Notes: generated by a model not told the origin, from the sequence alone. Counted from the stretch's first letter, positions 24,813 through 34,447 are shown. The stretch is DNA of 64,000 nucleotides from JALOOX01 sp964557955 (GCA_964557955.1 CAZLCS010000017.1:1-64000), one strand, 5' to 3'. A program made the numbers and translations.

Positions 24813-25271
24813 TTATGGTTTGGTTGCCGCAAGCTTGTAGCGGATGCGGAGCTGGCCGTCCTCGAAGCTGCTGGAGATAATCCGAAACCTGCCGATCTCC
24901 GCCGTCGAGGCCACGTGGGGGCCGATGCACGGGCAGGCGTCATAGTCGCCGATACGGATAATGCGTATCCGGTCGCCGGCGTCATCAGGAAGCCGCTCGA
25001 GGCTGAACTGCCGCTGTGCCTCATCCCGGTCCATGAAATCCTCGGTGACGGGGAGCGCAGCGTCGATGATCCCGTTCACCCGGTCCTCGAGCTCCCGCAC
25101 CTCTTCATCTCTCAGGGGACGCTCGAACCGATAGTCCAGCTTGGATTTCTTCTTCTCGATGTGGGCGCTGAAACAGCGGCCGCAACCGAACATGCGGACC
25201 ATCGTCTGGTTCACGATGTGCTCCGCCGAGTGCATCCCGGGATCGAACTGCTTTTCTCTCTGTTCAGCCAT
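24813..25271 (-). CDS. AlaX-like tRNA editing domain protein
   Basis: A 152-residue protein matching the stand-alone editing domain of alanyl/threonyl-tRNA synthetases. The zinc-binding motifs are HSAEH (about residue 14) and the C-terminal CPCIGPHV (about residue 114). Such proteins deacylate mischarged tRNA(Ala). No tRNA-specific C-Ala domain is present, so it is the short type. It lies six bases after the asparaginase-like gene and is likely translated from the same transcript. Confidence 0.8.
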   Translation of the reverse strand: MAEQREKQFDPGMHSAEHIVNQTMVRMFGCGRCFSAHIEKKKSKLDYRFERPLRDEEVRELEDRVNGIIDAALPVTEDFMDRDEAQRQFSLERLPDDAGDRIRIIRIGDYDACPCIGPHVASTAEIGRFRIISSSFEDGQLRIRYKLAATKP

Positions 25272-25277
25272 TAGGCA

Positions 25278-25802
25278 TCAACCATCGGCCGGATCCGGCG
25301 TCTCTTCGAACCGGCACGCCTCGCGATTCTTGGTGACCTTGTCGGCCGGGAACACACGACCGCTCATGGCAATGTAAACGCCGGGCTCCAGGGTCTGCAG
25401 GGCGCCGATGGCGCAGCCCACGTTGAAAGCCGCATCGCTCCCCTTGAAGCGGGCGGGCGTCAGGGAGCCGGTCAGGACGATGACCTTGTCCCGGACCGCT
25501 TGAAGATGGCGGGCGGTTTCCACCATGGTGTCGGTCCCATGGGTGACCAGGATCCGTCGGTGAGGGTCCGCCTCAATGCGCCGGCGCAGGAGGAGGCGGT
25601 CTGCTTCCGTCATGTGCAGGCTGTCCTTGCGCATCACCTCTTCGACCTCATAGTCGAAATTGACCCTGGCTTCTCTTAGAATTTCCGCCACCTGGGGCTC
25701 TCCCACCTCGTACGAGCTGAGATCGTCGAAGTAGATCTTGTCGATGGTGCCGCCCATGCTGAAAATCTTGACCTTCATGGCCCCGCTCATCTTGTCCGAC
25801 AC
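25278..25802 (-). CDS. Short asparaginase-domain protein
   Basis: A 174-residue protein with the N-terminal half of L-asparaginase. It shows the first active-site motif MGGTIDKIY and the second, VTHGTDTMVETA, with VLTGSLTPARFKGSDAAFN after it. Usual asparaginases are about 330 residues; the C-terminal domain is missing, as in a known group of short family members. Starts at GTG 25802 or ATG 25778 are both possible. Amidohydrolase activity on an asparagine-like substrate is inferred only. Confidence 0.75.
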   Translation of the reverse strand: MSDKMSGAMKVKIFSMGGTIDKIYFDDLSSYEVGEPQVAEILREARVNFDYEVEEVMRKDSLHMTEADRLLLRRRIEADPHRRILVTHGTDTMVETARHLQAVRDKVIVLTGSLTPARFKGSDAAFNVGCAIGALQTLEPGVYIAMSGRVFPADKVTKNREACRFEETPDPADG

Positions 25803-25808
25803 CCAACT

Positions 25809-25878
25809 CGAAACCAGAAACCTTAAACTAGAAACCAGAAACTAGAAACTAGAAACCAGAAACCAGAAACCAGAAACT
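25809..25878. repeat. Heptamer array GAAACCA/GAAACTA
   Basis: About nine units of the seven-base motif lie between the asparaginase-like gene and livF. The same array occurs in the opposite orientation at 29311-29371 and again at 63841-63959. Period seven argues against coding. Confidence 0.8.
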
Positions 25879-25883
25879 CCCCC

Positions 25884-26588
25884 TCACCCTCCGAGATACG
25901 CCTCACACACCCGGGCGTCCTTGAGAATGTCCTGCCCCGGACCCTCCAGGACAATGGACCCCACTTCCAGCACGTAGGCGTAATGGGCCACCTTCAGGGC
26001 GGCATAGGCGTTCTGCTCGACCAGGAGGACCGTCTTTCCCATTTGATTGATGGTCACGATGATATCGAAAATGCTCTTGACGAGCAGCGGGGCGAGCCCC
26101 AGGGATGGTTCATCCAGCATGATCAGGTCGGGAGCGCCCATGAGGGCCCTTGCCACGGCCAGCATCTGCTGCTCTCCACCCGAAAGCGTCCCGCCTTTCT
26201 GGTCTTCCCGCTCCTTCAGGCGGGGGAAGAGCCCGTAGACCCATTGAAGATCCTTCTCGATTCCTGCCTTGTCGCTGCGGGTGTAGGCCCCCAGCATGAG
26301 GTTTTCGAGAACGGTGAGATGTGGAAAGATCCTGCGGCCTTCGGGAGACATGAGGATCCCCGACGAGGCGACGTCCACGGGGCTTTTTCCGACCATCTCC
26401 CGGCCGTTGTAGAGGATGCTCCCCTTCAGGTTCCTGATCAGGCCGGCGATGGCCCTGAGAGTGCTGCTCTTTCCCGCCCCGTTGGCCCCGATGAGCGTGA
26501 CGATCCGTCCCTTGGGCACCTTCATGGAGATGCCCTTCAAGGCATGGATGCCATCATAGAAGACATGGAGATCCTGCACGCTAAGCAT
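25884..26588 (-). CDS. livF: Branched-chain amino acid ABC transporter ATPase LivF
   Basis: A 234-residue ATPase with Walker A GANGAGKSS (about residue 34), signature LSGGEQQML and Walker B LIMLDEPSLGLAP. The short length and QQMLAVARAL sequence mark LivF rather than LivG. It powers uptake of leucine, isoleucine, valine or related ligands at the inner membrane. It overlaps livG by eight bases. Confidence 0.9.
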   Translation of the reverse strand: MLSVQDLHVFYDGIHALKGISMKVPKGRIVTLIGANGAGKSSTLRAIAGLIRNLKGSILYNGREMVGKSPVDVASSGILMSPEGRRIFPHLTVLENLMLGAYTRSDKAGIEKDLQWVYGLFPRLKEREDQKGGTLSGGEQQMLAVARALMGAPDLIMLDEPSLGLAPLLVKSIFDIIVTINQMGKTVLLVEQNAYAALKVAHYAYVLEVGSIVLEGPGQDILKDARVCEAYLGG

Positions 26589-27366
26589 CCCTTACGCACT
26601 CCTCTCCCAGGTAGGCCTCGATGACCTTGGGGTTGCTCCGGATGCTCTCGGGCGATCCTTCGGCGATGGTCTCCCCGTAGTCCAGGACCCAGATGTGCTC
26701 GCAGACTCCCATGACGACCTTCATGTCATGCTCGATAAGGAGGATGGTCAGATGGAAACGGTCGCGGATGTCGCGGATGAATCCCATGAGCTCGCTGGTC
26801 TCATTGGGATTCATGCCTGCAGCGGGTTCATCCAGGAGCAGGAAACGGGGCTCGGTGGCGAGGGCCCGGGCGATTTCCAGGCGCCGCTGCGCTCCGTAGG
26901 GGAGGCTCTTCGCTTTTTCGTCCACAAGGGGCTCCAGGCCCACCACGCCGAGCAGCTCCCTGGATCTGCGGGCAACGGCCCTCTCCTCCCTCTGGTGGGA
27001 GGGCAGGTACAACAACGACTGCCACCAGCGGGATTTCTGGCGCACGTGGCATCCGACCATGACGTTCTGAAGGACGGTGCCGTTTCGGAAGAGCCGGATG
27101 TTCTGAAACGTCCGGGCGAGGCCGCTTTGGCACACACGGTGCGGCGGCATGCCGGTGATGTCGCTCCCGTTGAACAGCACCTTCCCCGAGCTGGGCGTGT
27201 AAAAACCCGAGATCATGTTGAAGCAGGTGGTCTTTCCGGCTCCGTTGGGTCCGATCAATCCCACGATGCTGCCCCGGGGAACGGCTGCGCTGAAGTCCTT
27301 CACAGCCGTGAGCCCTCCAAAGTGCATGGTCAGCTCTCTGGCTTCGAGGATAGGGTTCTGACTCAT
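26581..27366 (-). CDS. livG: Branched-chain amino acid ABC transporter ATPase LivG
   Basis: A 261-residue ATPase with Walker A GPNGAGKTTC, the LivG-type TGMPPHRVCQSGLARTFQN, a long insert (SLLYLPSHQREERAV) and Walker B FLLLDEPAAGMNPNE. The signature motif is LPYGAQRRLE, the degenerate form usual in LivG. ATG 27366 overlaps the livM stop as ATGA; upstream starts in frame are unsupported. Confidence 0.9.
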   Translation of the reverse strand: MSQNPILEARELTMHFGGLTAVKDFSAAVPRGSIVGLIGPNGAGKTTCFNMISGFYTPSSGKVLFNGSDITGMPPHRVCQSGLARTFQNIRLFRNGTVLQNVMVGCHVRQKSRWWQSLLYLPSHQREERAVARRSRELLGVVGLEPLVDEKAKSLPYGAQRRLEIARALATEPRFLLLDEPAAGMNPNETSELMGFIRDIRDRFHLTILLIEHDMKVVMGVCEHIWVLDYGETIAEGSPESIRSNPKVIEAYLGEECVRDA

Positions 27367-28406
27367 TTCACAGGACCTCGCCCGGCGGACCGTGAAACAA
27401 CCCACTCCCACCTGAATTCACGCATTCCCATGAGGCCTTCCCGCCGAAAAAGGATGATGAACAGCAGCGCCAGGGAAAACACCACCATGCGCATGCCTGG
27501 AATGCCGGGGAGCTCCCAACCCCCGAGGGTGACGGGGTCCTCGACGAACCGCAGCCACTCGAGCAGGACGGTGATGCCGATGGAGGCCAGAACCGATCCC
27601 GTAAGGGATCCCAGGCCCCCCGCCACCACGATCATGAGGATGTTGAAGGTGAGGGTGAAGAGGAACATCTTGGGGTCGATGGTGCTGAGCAGACTCGCCA
27701 GCAGGGCCCCTCCAACGCCGGCAAAGAACGATCCGATGGAGAAGGAAAGGAGCTTGTAGGCGAAGACGTTGATGCCCATGGCCTTGGCGGCCGTTTCATC
27801 GTCCCGGATGGCCATGAGCGCATTTCCGAAGTTGCTCCGCAGAAGCCGAACCAGGCAGAAGAGGGTGAGCACGCACCACCCGAAGTTCCACCACAGGTTG
27901 GCGTGGTCCGGGATGCCCTTGAACCCGAGGGCGCCATTGGTGATGCGGGGCAGGTTGTTCCCGAGGACCCGGATGATCTCCGCGAGTCCCAGGGTCGCAA
28001 TCCCCAGGTAATCATCTCCAAGGCGCAGCAGGGGAATGCCGACCACGATCCCTAAAACGGCGGCCGCCAGCCCGCCCGCAATCACCGCCACGATGAAAGG
28101 AGCATGTGAATTGAGTACCCACCCGTAGGGCTGCTCCAGTAGGAAGAGCATCTCCTTCTGGGCCGGGGTCATGATCAGGATGGAGCAGACGTAGGCCCCG
28201 ACGGCCATGAAGCCGGCGTGCCCCAGGCTGAACATGCCGGTGAAACCGTAGATGAGATTGAGGCTCAAGGCCAGGATGATGTTGATGGCAATGAGATTGA
28301 GGATCTGGATGGAGTAGCCGCCCAGATGCTCCTGAGCCCACCAGATGAAGAGGGCCAGGAAAGCAGTCGAGGTAAGATTCAGGCCGATCTTGGTCTTCGG
28401 GTCCAT
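27363..28406 (-). CDS. livM: Branched-chain amino acid ABC permease LivM
   Basis: A 347-residue permease with eight to ten membrane segments. Family marks include ALSLNLIYGFTGMFSLGHAGFMAVG near residue 50 (read in parts), LRLGDDYLGIATLGLAEIIR and the C-terminal GLGSLTGSVLASIGITVLLE. It starts at ATG 28406, overlapping the livH stop (TGATG), or at GTG 28409. It pairs with LivH to form the channel. Confidence 0.9.
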   Translation of the reverse strand: MDPKTKIGLNLTSTAFLALFIWWAQEHLGGYSIQILNLIAINIILALSLNLIYGFTGMFSLGHAGFMAVGAYVCSILIMTPAQKEMLFLLEQPYGWVLNSHAPFIVAVIAGGLAAAVLGIVVGIPLLRLGDDYLGIATLGLAEIIRVLGNNLPRITNGALGFKGIPDHANLWWNFGWCVLTLFCLVRLLRSNFGNALMAIRDDETAAKAMGINVFAYKLLSFSIGSFFAGVGGALLASLLSTIDPKMFLFTLTFNILMIVVAGGLGSLTGSVLASIGITVLLEWLRFVEDPVTLGGWELPGIPGMRMVVFSLALLFIILFRREGLMGMREFRWEWVVSRSAGRGPVK

Positions 28407-29299
28407 CACACCTTGTCCTCCAGCTTCTCACCCAGCAGCCCCGTGGGCTTGATGAGCAGGATGACGATGAGCAGGATGAAGGCGAAGGCATCCCGGTAGC
28501 CCGCAAGATCGGGGAAGGCGGCGACCGTCATGATCTCGACCAGCCCCAGCCCCACCCCTCCGATCACCGCGCCCTGGATGGACCCGATGCCGCCCACCAC
28601 CGCCGCGATGAAAGCCTTGAATCCCGGGATGACGCCCATGATCGGCTGAAGCTGCGGGTAGCGCAGGGACCACATGATGCCCGATGCCGCCGCCAGTGCC
28701 GATCCGATGGCGAAGGTGAGAGCGATGATCCGGTTGACGGGCACTCCCATGGTGTAGCTCGTCTCGATGTCCTTGGAGATGGCTCGCATGCCCAGTCCCG
28801 GTTTTGTCCGGTAGACGATGGCGATGAGCCCCAGCATGAGCACAAACGACAGGGCGGGGACGACCAGGGTCAGCGGCAGGACGCGAACACCCCCCACCAG
28901 GATCACCTCTTCCAGCCATTCAGGCCGGTAAACCTCCCTTGGGATGGCGGAAAAAACCACGATGGCGAAATTCTGCAGGAAGAAGGAGACGCCGATGGCG
29001 CTGATGAGCGCCGAGATTCGCGGGGCGTCGCGGAGCGGTCGGTAGGCGATCCGATCCACCAGCACCCCGACGGCGGCGACCACGAGGATGGCCCCGACGA
29101 TGGCCACGGGCCAGGGCAGATGGATCAGCGTGATCCCCCAGAAGACAAAATAGGCGCCCAGCATGAAGATTTCGCTGTGGGCGAAGTTGATGAGCCGCAG
29201 GATGCCGTAGACCATGGTGTAGCCGATGGCGATGAGGGCATAAAGGCTCCCGAGGGTCAGGCCGTTCAGCAGATGCTGCATGAACATGGCAAGGTTCAT
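28406..29299 (-). CDS. livH: Branched-chain amino acid ABC permease LivH
   Basis: A 297-residue permease. LNGLTLGSLYALIAIGYTMV and LRLINFAHSEIFMLGAYF at the N-terminus are diagnostic of LivH. ATG 29299 is preferred because the in-frame extension back to 29467 is made of the translated heptamer array (repeated NQKPETR) and lacks sense. The array lies between livK and livH, so the ribosome-binding region of livH abuts the repeat; the only site is a weak AGGAA. Confidence 0.9.
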   Translation of the reverse strand: MNLAMFMQHLLNGLTLGSLYALIAIGYTMVYGILRLINFAHSEIFMLGAYFVFWGITLIHLPWPVAIVGAILVVAAVGVLVDRIAYRPLRDAPRISALISAIGVSFFLQNFAIVVFSAIPREVYRPEWLEEVILVGGVRVLPLTLVVPALSFVLMLGLIAIVYRTKPGLGMRAISKDIETSYTMGVPVNRIIALTFAIGSALAAASGIMWSLRYPQLQPIMGVIPGFKAFIAAVVGGIGSIQGAVIGGVGLGLVEIMTVAAFPDLAGYRDAFAFILLIVILLIKPTGLLGEKLEDKV

Positions 29300-29310
29300 G
29301 GAAAGAAGGT

Positions 29311-29371
29311 TCCTGGTTTCTGGTTTCTGGTTTCTGGTTTCTGGTTTCTGGTTTCGAGTTTCTGGTTTCTG
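29311..29371. repeat. Heptamer array TGGTTTC, inverted to the one at 25809
   Basis: About eight units of CTGGTTT lie just upstream of livH. They are the reverse complement of the array beyond livF, so the livFGMH block is bracketed by inverted arrays. A further short GAAACCA group lies near 29466-29490. Confidence 0.8.
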
Positions 29372-29500
29372 GGTGTTGGTTGTGCGTTGGGGGGGGTGAG
29401 GCCTCGCCCCATTCGTTCTCTCCAATGGAGACACCCGAACAATGCTAGCGGGTGGACGAGGCGGCAACCAGGAACCGGAAACCAGAGACTCGCAACGTCA

Positions 29501-30631
29501 TTACATTTCCGGCGTAATGGTGCCGACGAAGAGCTTCTTTCCGTCCTTGATCTCCACCAGGCCGACGGGCTTTTCGGCGTCGTGGGTGGCATTGATCGTA
29601 GTGATGCCGGTCACGCCCTCGAAGCCTTTGGTCTCGGCCAAGGCCTTGCTGATGGCGGCCGGGTCCACCTTGCCGGCCCGCTTGATGGCGTCGATGATGA
29701 TCATGTAGGCGTCATAGCCCAATGCCGCGTTCACATTGGTCTCTTTGTCCGGATACATCTTCTTCCAGTTCTCGGTGAACTGTTGGGCCACCTTGTTCAT
29801 GTCCTTCATGGAAGGATCGTAGGGAAAGGTGGTCTGAACAAAGCCCTCCACGGCCGAGCCGCCGATTTCGACAATCTTGGGATTGTCCATGGCGTCGCCG
29901 CCCATGATTCGGAACTGGGCGCCCAGCTCCTTGGCCTGCTTCATGATGATGGCGCCTTCGGCGAAATAGGAGGGGATGAAGAGCACGTCAGGCTTCTTGC
30001 TGACGATCTCCGTCAGCTGAGCCGTGAAGTCCTGGTCTCCGGACTGGTAGTTCAGCTTGGAAACCACCTGGCCCCCCAGCTTCTCGAAGGATTTGGTGAA
30101 ATAGTTGGCCAGGCCCACCGAGTAGTCGCTCGCGATGTCGACGAGAATGGCGGCGGTCTTCAGGCCCAGTTCTTTGTAGGCATAGGTTGCGGCGCCGGCG
30201 CCCTGGTAGGGGTCGATGAAGCAGACGCGGAAGATGTGCTTCTTGCCCATGGTCACAAGGGGATTCGTGCAGGAGGTGCCCACCACGGGAATGCCGGCTT
30301 TCTCGGCCACTTCACCGCCGGCCATGGCAAGCGACGACCCGTAGGTTCCGATGATGACGTGCGCTTTTTCCTTGTCGATGAGGCGCTTCACGGCATTGGC
30401 GGCTTCAACCTTGTCGGATTTGTTGTCCACGATGAAGAGCTCCACCTTCTTCCCGAGCACTTCGGGCGCTTCCTTGTGGGCCATCTGCACGCCTTCGAGC
30501 TCCAGCTGGCCGCCGAAAGCATTCTGACCGGTGAGGGGAAGATAGACTCCCACGCGAACGGTGTCTTCCGCCATGGCAACACCCGCCAGGGCAAAGAGGC
30601 TGATCAAGCAAACAGCGAGAACTTTCTTCAT
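29501..30631 (-). CDS. livK: Branched-chain amino acid ABC transporter binding protein
   Basis: A 376-residue periplasmic binding protein with a signal peptide (MKKVLAVCLISLFALAGVAMA). The mature part begins EDTVRVGVYLPLTGQNAFGG and continues with the type I binding-protein fold, including GTYGSSLAMAGGEVAEKAGIP and NVNAALGYDAYMIIIDAIKRA. The sequence does not fix the ligand; related proteins also bind amides or aromatic acids. AGGGAG lies upstream of the ATG. It is first in the liv group and separated from livH by about 200 bases carrying the repeat array, which fits its usually higher expression. Confidence 0.9.
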   Translation of the reverse strand: MKKVLAVCLISLFALAGVAMAEDTVRVGVYLPLTGQNAFGGQLELEGVQMAHKEAPEVLGKKVELFIVDNKSDKVEAANAVKRLIDKEKAHVIIGTYGSSLAMAGGEVAEKAGIPVVGTSCTNPLVTMGKKHIFRVCFIDPYQGAGAATYAYKELGLKTAAILVDIASDYSVGLANYFTKSFEKLGGQVVSKLNYQSGDQDFTAQLTEIVSKKPDVLFIPSYFAEGAIIMKQAKELGAQFRIMGGDAMDNPKIVEIGGSAVEGFVQTTFPYDPSMKDMNKVAQQFTENWKKMYPDKETNVNAALGYDAYMIIIDAIKRAGKVDPAAISKALAETKGFEGVTGITTINATHDAEKPVGLVEIKDGKKLFVGTITPEM

Positions 30632-30684
30632 AAAACTGACTCCCTAGGTTTGATGTAGATTGAATTGAATACTTCGTTACAGGC

Positions 30685-30712
30685 GGGGTCCCCTTCCTGA
30701 GGTGAGGACCCC
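30685..30712. terminator. Hairpin between the iclR-like gene and livK
   Basis: GGGGTCC pairs with GGACCCC around a 14-base loop in the livK leader region. No T-run follows, so it may be an attenuator or an mRNA-stabilising structure rather than an intrinsic terminator. Confidence 0.35.
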
Positions 30713-30777
30713 TGCCCCCGATTTCATCCGCTGATATACTCCGTGGCGGGGCCAAGGGACTGTCCCCGCCATGAGAT

Positions 30778-31599
30778 TCAAGTGGAGACGGCTGCCGAGA
30801 GTTTCTTGGCCAGCTCCACCAAAAGGCTCGCGTACCTCTTTTCAAATTCCTCAATCGAGTATTGTGCCGTAGACGAATCGAAGCTCACACCGCCTACCAC
30901 CCTCTGACTCCGAAGATTCATGAGGGGAGCTCCTATAGCGATGAGTCCCGGCATGTATTCTTCGCGGTTGAGAGAATATCCCCTTGCCTGTATCTCCCTG
31001 AGTTCTGCGATCAGTCTCGCCTTGTCGCAGATGGTCCTTTCCGTTTTGGGCTCGAGCATCAAACGGCCCAAAAGCCGATGAAGCTCCTTTTCCTCCATGA
31101 ATGCCATGGCCGCCTTGCCCGTCGCGAGATAATAGAGCCCAAAGCCCGTGGTGAAGTGCCTGAAGGCCAGGGTGTCTTTGGACTCCCGACGGTAGATGAG
31201 ATAAATGGCGTCATTCTGGACCATGCCGACGTCTACGTGCAGATCGTATTTTGCATGGACCTCGTCCACCAGGGGTTTGACCTGCTGAACCATTTCTCCT
31301 TTCTGCAGGAAGGAATGGGCGAGTGCGATGGTGCGTGCTCCCAGCTTATAGAGTCTGCTCTGTTCGTCACGCTGCAGGTACCCCAGTGCGCAGTATGTGC
31401 TCACATAACGGTGGACTGAGGTCTTGTTCACACCGATGCGCTTGGATATGGCGCCGAGTGTCAGGCCGGTCCCTTCGCTGCCGAAGAGGTCCAGTATACG
31501 CAACCCCTTTTCAAGGGTCTCGGAGATGCTGCTGTGGGGGGGCGCCATGGAATGAGCGCCCTGGGGCCGGTCATCGGGGTTGTAGAGCCGAAACGGCAT
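30778..31599 (-). CDS. IclR-family transcriptional regulator
   Basis: A 273-residue regulator. The N-terminal winged helix is ISETLEKGLRILDLFGSEG, then LTLGAISKRIGVNKTSVHRYVSTL-like sequence. The C-terminal effector domain has YLATGKAAMAFM and EIQARGYSLNREEYMPGLIAIGAPL, both typical. An AGGAA site supports ATG 31599. It reads towards livK with 146 bases between them and is a good candidate regulator of the liv genes, with an organic acid as likely effector for this family. Confidence 0.85.
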   Translation of the reverse strand: MPFRLYNPDDRPQGAHSMAPPHSSISETLEKGLRILDLFGSEGTGLTLGAISKRIGVNKTSVHRYVSTYCALGYLQRDEQSRLYKLGARTIALAHSFLQKGEMVQQVKPLVDEVHAKYDLHVDVGMVQNDAIYLIYRRESKDTLAFRHFTTGFGLYYLATGKAAMAFMEEKELHRLLGRLMLEPKTERTICDKARLIAELREIQARGYSLNREEYMPGLIAIGAPLMNLRSQRVVGGVSFDSSTAQYSIEEFEKRYASLLVELAKKLSAAVST

Positions 31600-32069
31600 A
31601 GATTCCTGCTCCGACTATTTCCATCACAAGACCGCCTGTTTCGCTGAACGGACCAGGCAGTACGGTTAACGGAATCCCTGCTATCCCGAAAAGGCCCTGC
31701 CTGTCAAACTCTTTTCTCCGTCACGTCAAGGATCGACCTCATGCAGGGACTTGCGGCCCATGGAAAGAGCCGCATGGGAGTCTTTTCGTCACTTGGGGCA
31801 TTGTCGTTCATGGGGGACGTACAGGAACCAGAAGGCGGGTGGCGCTCATACGGCTAAGGAATGGTTGGTTTGAATGTTGCAATATCACGCCGCTGTTTGC
31901 GTTCCCAGGCTGTCTGGTCAGTGCACCGTGTTTGAAAGAGTCGTAGAGCCCTTCCACTCTGACATCGTTCATTGTGGGGGATCAGGCCGGCTCGACTGGG
32001 TTATCCCACTTCCCTTTGAATCCTTTGAACTCGTGGAAGTCATAGCTGCCGTCATCAAGGAGCATTTTC
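31600..32069. other. Divergent control region before the exopolysaccharide locus
   Basis: It separates iclR (minus) from the BY-kinase gene (plus). It has no supported gene. TGGCGC followed by GGCT at about 31838-31855 has the GG-N10-GC spacing of a sigma-54 promoter but matches the consensus poorly. Confidence 0.35.
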
Positions 32070-34442
32070 ATGATTCACCCGTCGGACAACTCCACCTTCG
32101 GCAACCTCCCTGTTTCCGTCTCCAGATCCCAGGCGCCATCCACTGAAGTCTACGAGCCCGTACCGGACTTTGAGGACTCGGCAGACCTTCGAGATTACCT
32201 GGAGGTCGTCTTTCGGCGCAGATGGCTGGTCCTCACTTTCCTATCCGCCGTTTTTGCGGCCGTCCTCATCGTGAGCCTCGTCATGAAGCCGGTTTACAAG
32301 GCCGGCGGACGGTTGGAGCTCAGCATTCAGGCCCCCAAGGTGACCAAGTTCGAGGACATGGTGGCCTCGCAGATGCAGACGCGGGAGTTCATGCAAACCC
32401 AGGTGAAGCTGCTCCAGAGTGAATCCCTGGCCCGCCGCGTGATCGACAAGCTGCACCTCGATCAGAACCCGGTTTTCAATCCTGCCGTTGATGAACGGCT
32501 GAACGGTGAAAAGTGGTTTACAAAACTGAAAAAGTCCGTGAAAAACTGGCTGCCGTTCGGCACGGGACACCAAGCTGAAGAAGCAGTCCTGGCCGAATTG
32601 GCTGAGCAGAAAGAGGTCGAGAAGAGGTTCTCCAAGAGCCTCGAAGTCCAGGCGGAGCGCGACACTACCATCGTTTCGCTGGGGTTCAAATGCGTGGATC
32701 CTGCGCTGGCCAAAGATGTCATCAACGCACTCATCCAGGAGTTCACCGCCTGGCAGATGGACAAGAGGATTGACGCTGCCGTCAATGCCAAGCAGCAGCT
32801 GGAAAAACAGCTCGACGTCGCGCGCATACAGCTCGAAAAAGCCGAGAGCAATCTCAACGCATTTTCCCAGAAGGCGGGAATCGTCTCCTTGAATTCCAAT
32901 CTCAATCTCATCTACCGGCAGCTCGAAGAGATGAACAACGGTCTGGCCTCGGCCGAGTCGGACCGGATCGCCAAGGAAGCCCTCTACAACCAGGCGCTTA
33001 AAGGCAATGTCAGCGCCCTCCCCAACGTTCTCGAAAATGTGCTCATCCAGAAGCTGCGCGAAGAGCATGTCAAAGTTATGGCGCAGTATCAAGAACTTTA
33101 CGCAACGTTCAGAGACGACTATCCCGCCGTCAAGACCCTCAAGGCCAAAATGACCGATCTTGAAAAGAAGATTGCCCATGCGGAAAACCGCATCGCCGAG
33201 TCCCTCAAGAACGCGTACCAGACGGCGCTGAGGAAAGAAGAATCGCTGAGGAAGGAAGCAGATGAGAAGAAGGCTTCGGCCCTGGCGTTGAACAACCAGG
33301 CAACGCAGTACAAAATCCTCGAGCGCGAAGTGGAAACGAGCAAGAGCATTCACCAGAGCCTGCTCGAACGCAGCAAAGAAATTGACGCCAAGGTGGGTAC
33401 CGAGCTCGGGAACATCCAGGTCGTCGACTACGCGACCCGACCGCTGAAGCCTCACAGCCCGAACATCCCCCTCAACCTCTTGCTGGCCCTGGTTGTGGGT
33501 CTCATGGGGGGAGTCGGTCTGGCGTTCTTCCTTGAGTACCTGGATAACACAGTGAAGCGCATTGATGAGTTCTCGGATCGCTTCCAGCTTCCCATTCTGG
33601 GAGTCCTGCCCATGGCCGAGCCCGAGGAGCAGAAGGACCTCGATGTCCTGGTGCGCGTCAAGCCCAGGGCGAGCTTTTCAGAATCCATACGGACCGCCAA
33701 GGTCTCTATCCAGCTTTCGAGCGCCATGGATCAGCCGCCGAGATCTCTCGTGATCACCAGCACCACGGCAGGCGAGGGCAAGAGCACCATTTCCTGTAAC
33801 CTGGCACAGGCGTTCGTCTCAGCCGAGGAGCGTGTGGTCATCATCGACGCGGACTTGCGCAAGCCCCGCCTGCATCGGGTCTTCGGGATGAGCGTGAACG
33901 GGAACGGCTCCAAGGGATCGAACAAGCGTAAGGGGTTGAGTCAGCTGCTGAGCGGGATCTGCGAAATCGAGGACGTCCTGCAGACCACCGAGGTCCCGAA
34001 TCTGTCCTTCATCTCAGCGGGCCCCACACCGCCCAATCCCGCCGAGCTTCTCGCATCCAGCCGCATGAGGAAAGTGATCGACCTGCTCCTTCAGGGCTTT
34101 GACCGCATCGTCATCGACGCACCGCCGGCCGCAGGCTTTGCCGACGTGCTGGTGCTCAGCAACTGCGCCGACGGCGTCATCCTGGTGAGCACCCTCGGGC
34201 AGACGCACCGCGAAGCGCTCCGTGTGTTCCGACGGAGCATATACAGTGTCCGGGGGAACCTACTCGGATGCATGGTGAACAAGCTCAGCACCCACGGCCA
34301 CTTCGGCAACTATTACTATTACAAATACTACAAATATTACAGCCAGTACTACCACACAGCCCCGGCGCAGGGCAGGGTGGAAGCCCTTCCCGAAGATGTG
34401 ACGGAAAGCCGTCGGCCCGCTGACGAGGCGCGGGTGGCTTGA
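32070..34442 (+). CDS. Polysaccharide co-polymerase fused to BY-kinase (Wzc-like)
   Basis: A 790-residue inner-membrane protein that sets chain length and drives export of exopolysaccharide. Domains in order: a Wzz segment with a first membrane helix (about 52-72), a long periplasmic coiled coil (about 190-440), a second helix near 470-490, and a cytoplasmic tyrosine kinase. Kinase motifs are Walker A TAGEGKST (about 566-573), Walker A' IIDADLRKP and Walker B IVIDAPP. The C-terminus has the autophosphorylated tyrosine cluster NYYYYKYYKYYSQYYH. AAGGAGCATTTTC precedes the ATG. The cognate phosphatase is probably the PHP protein at 35929. Confidence 0.9.
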   Translation: MIHPSDNSTFGNLPVSVSRSQAPSTEVYEPVPDFEDSADLRDYLEVVFRRRWLVLTFLSAVFAAVLIVSLVMKPVYKAGGRLELSIQAPKVTKFEDMVASQMQTREFMQTQVKLLQSESLARRVIDKLHLDQNPVFNPAVDERLNGEKWFTKLKKSVKNWLPFGTGHQAEEAVLAELAEQKEVEKRFSKSLEVQAERDTTIVSLGFKCVDPALAKDVINALIQEFTAWQMDKRIDAAVNAKQQLEKQLDVARIQLEKAESNLNAFSQKAGIVSLNSNLNLIYRQLEEMNNGLASAESDRIAKEALYNQALKGNVSALPNVLENVLIQKLREEHVKVMAQYQELYATFRDDYPAVKTLKAKMTDLEKKIAHAENRIAESLKNAYQTALRKEESLRKEADEKKASALALNNQATQYKILEREVETSKSIHQSLLERSKEIDAKVGTELGNIQVVDYATRPLKPHSPNIPLNLLLALVVGLMGGVGLAFFLEYLDNTVKRIDEFSDRFQLPILGVLPMAEPEEQKDLDVLVRVKPRASFSESIRTAKVSIQLSSAMDQPPRSLVITSTTAGEGKSTISCNLAQAFVSAEERVVIIDADLRKPRLHRVFGMSVNGNGSKGSNKRKGLSQLLSGICEIEDVLQTTEVPNLSFISAGPTPPNPAELLASSRMRKVIDLLLQGFDRIVIDAPPAAGFADVLVLSNCADGVILVSTLGQTHREALRVFRRSIYSVRGNLLGCMVNKLSTHGHFGNYYYYKYYKYYSQYYHTAPAQGRVEALPEDVTESRRPADEARVA

Positions 34443-34447
34443 GCGAT

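Noticed and set aside
29120..30658. 512-codon plus-strand open frame
   Set aside because: It is antisense to livH and livK, and part of it is a translation of the heptamer array.
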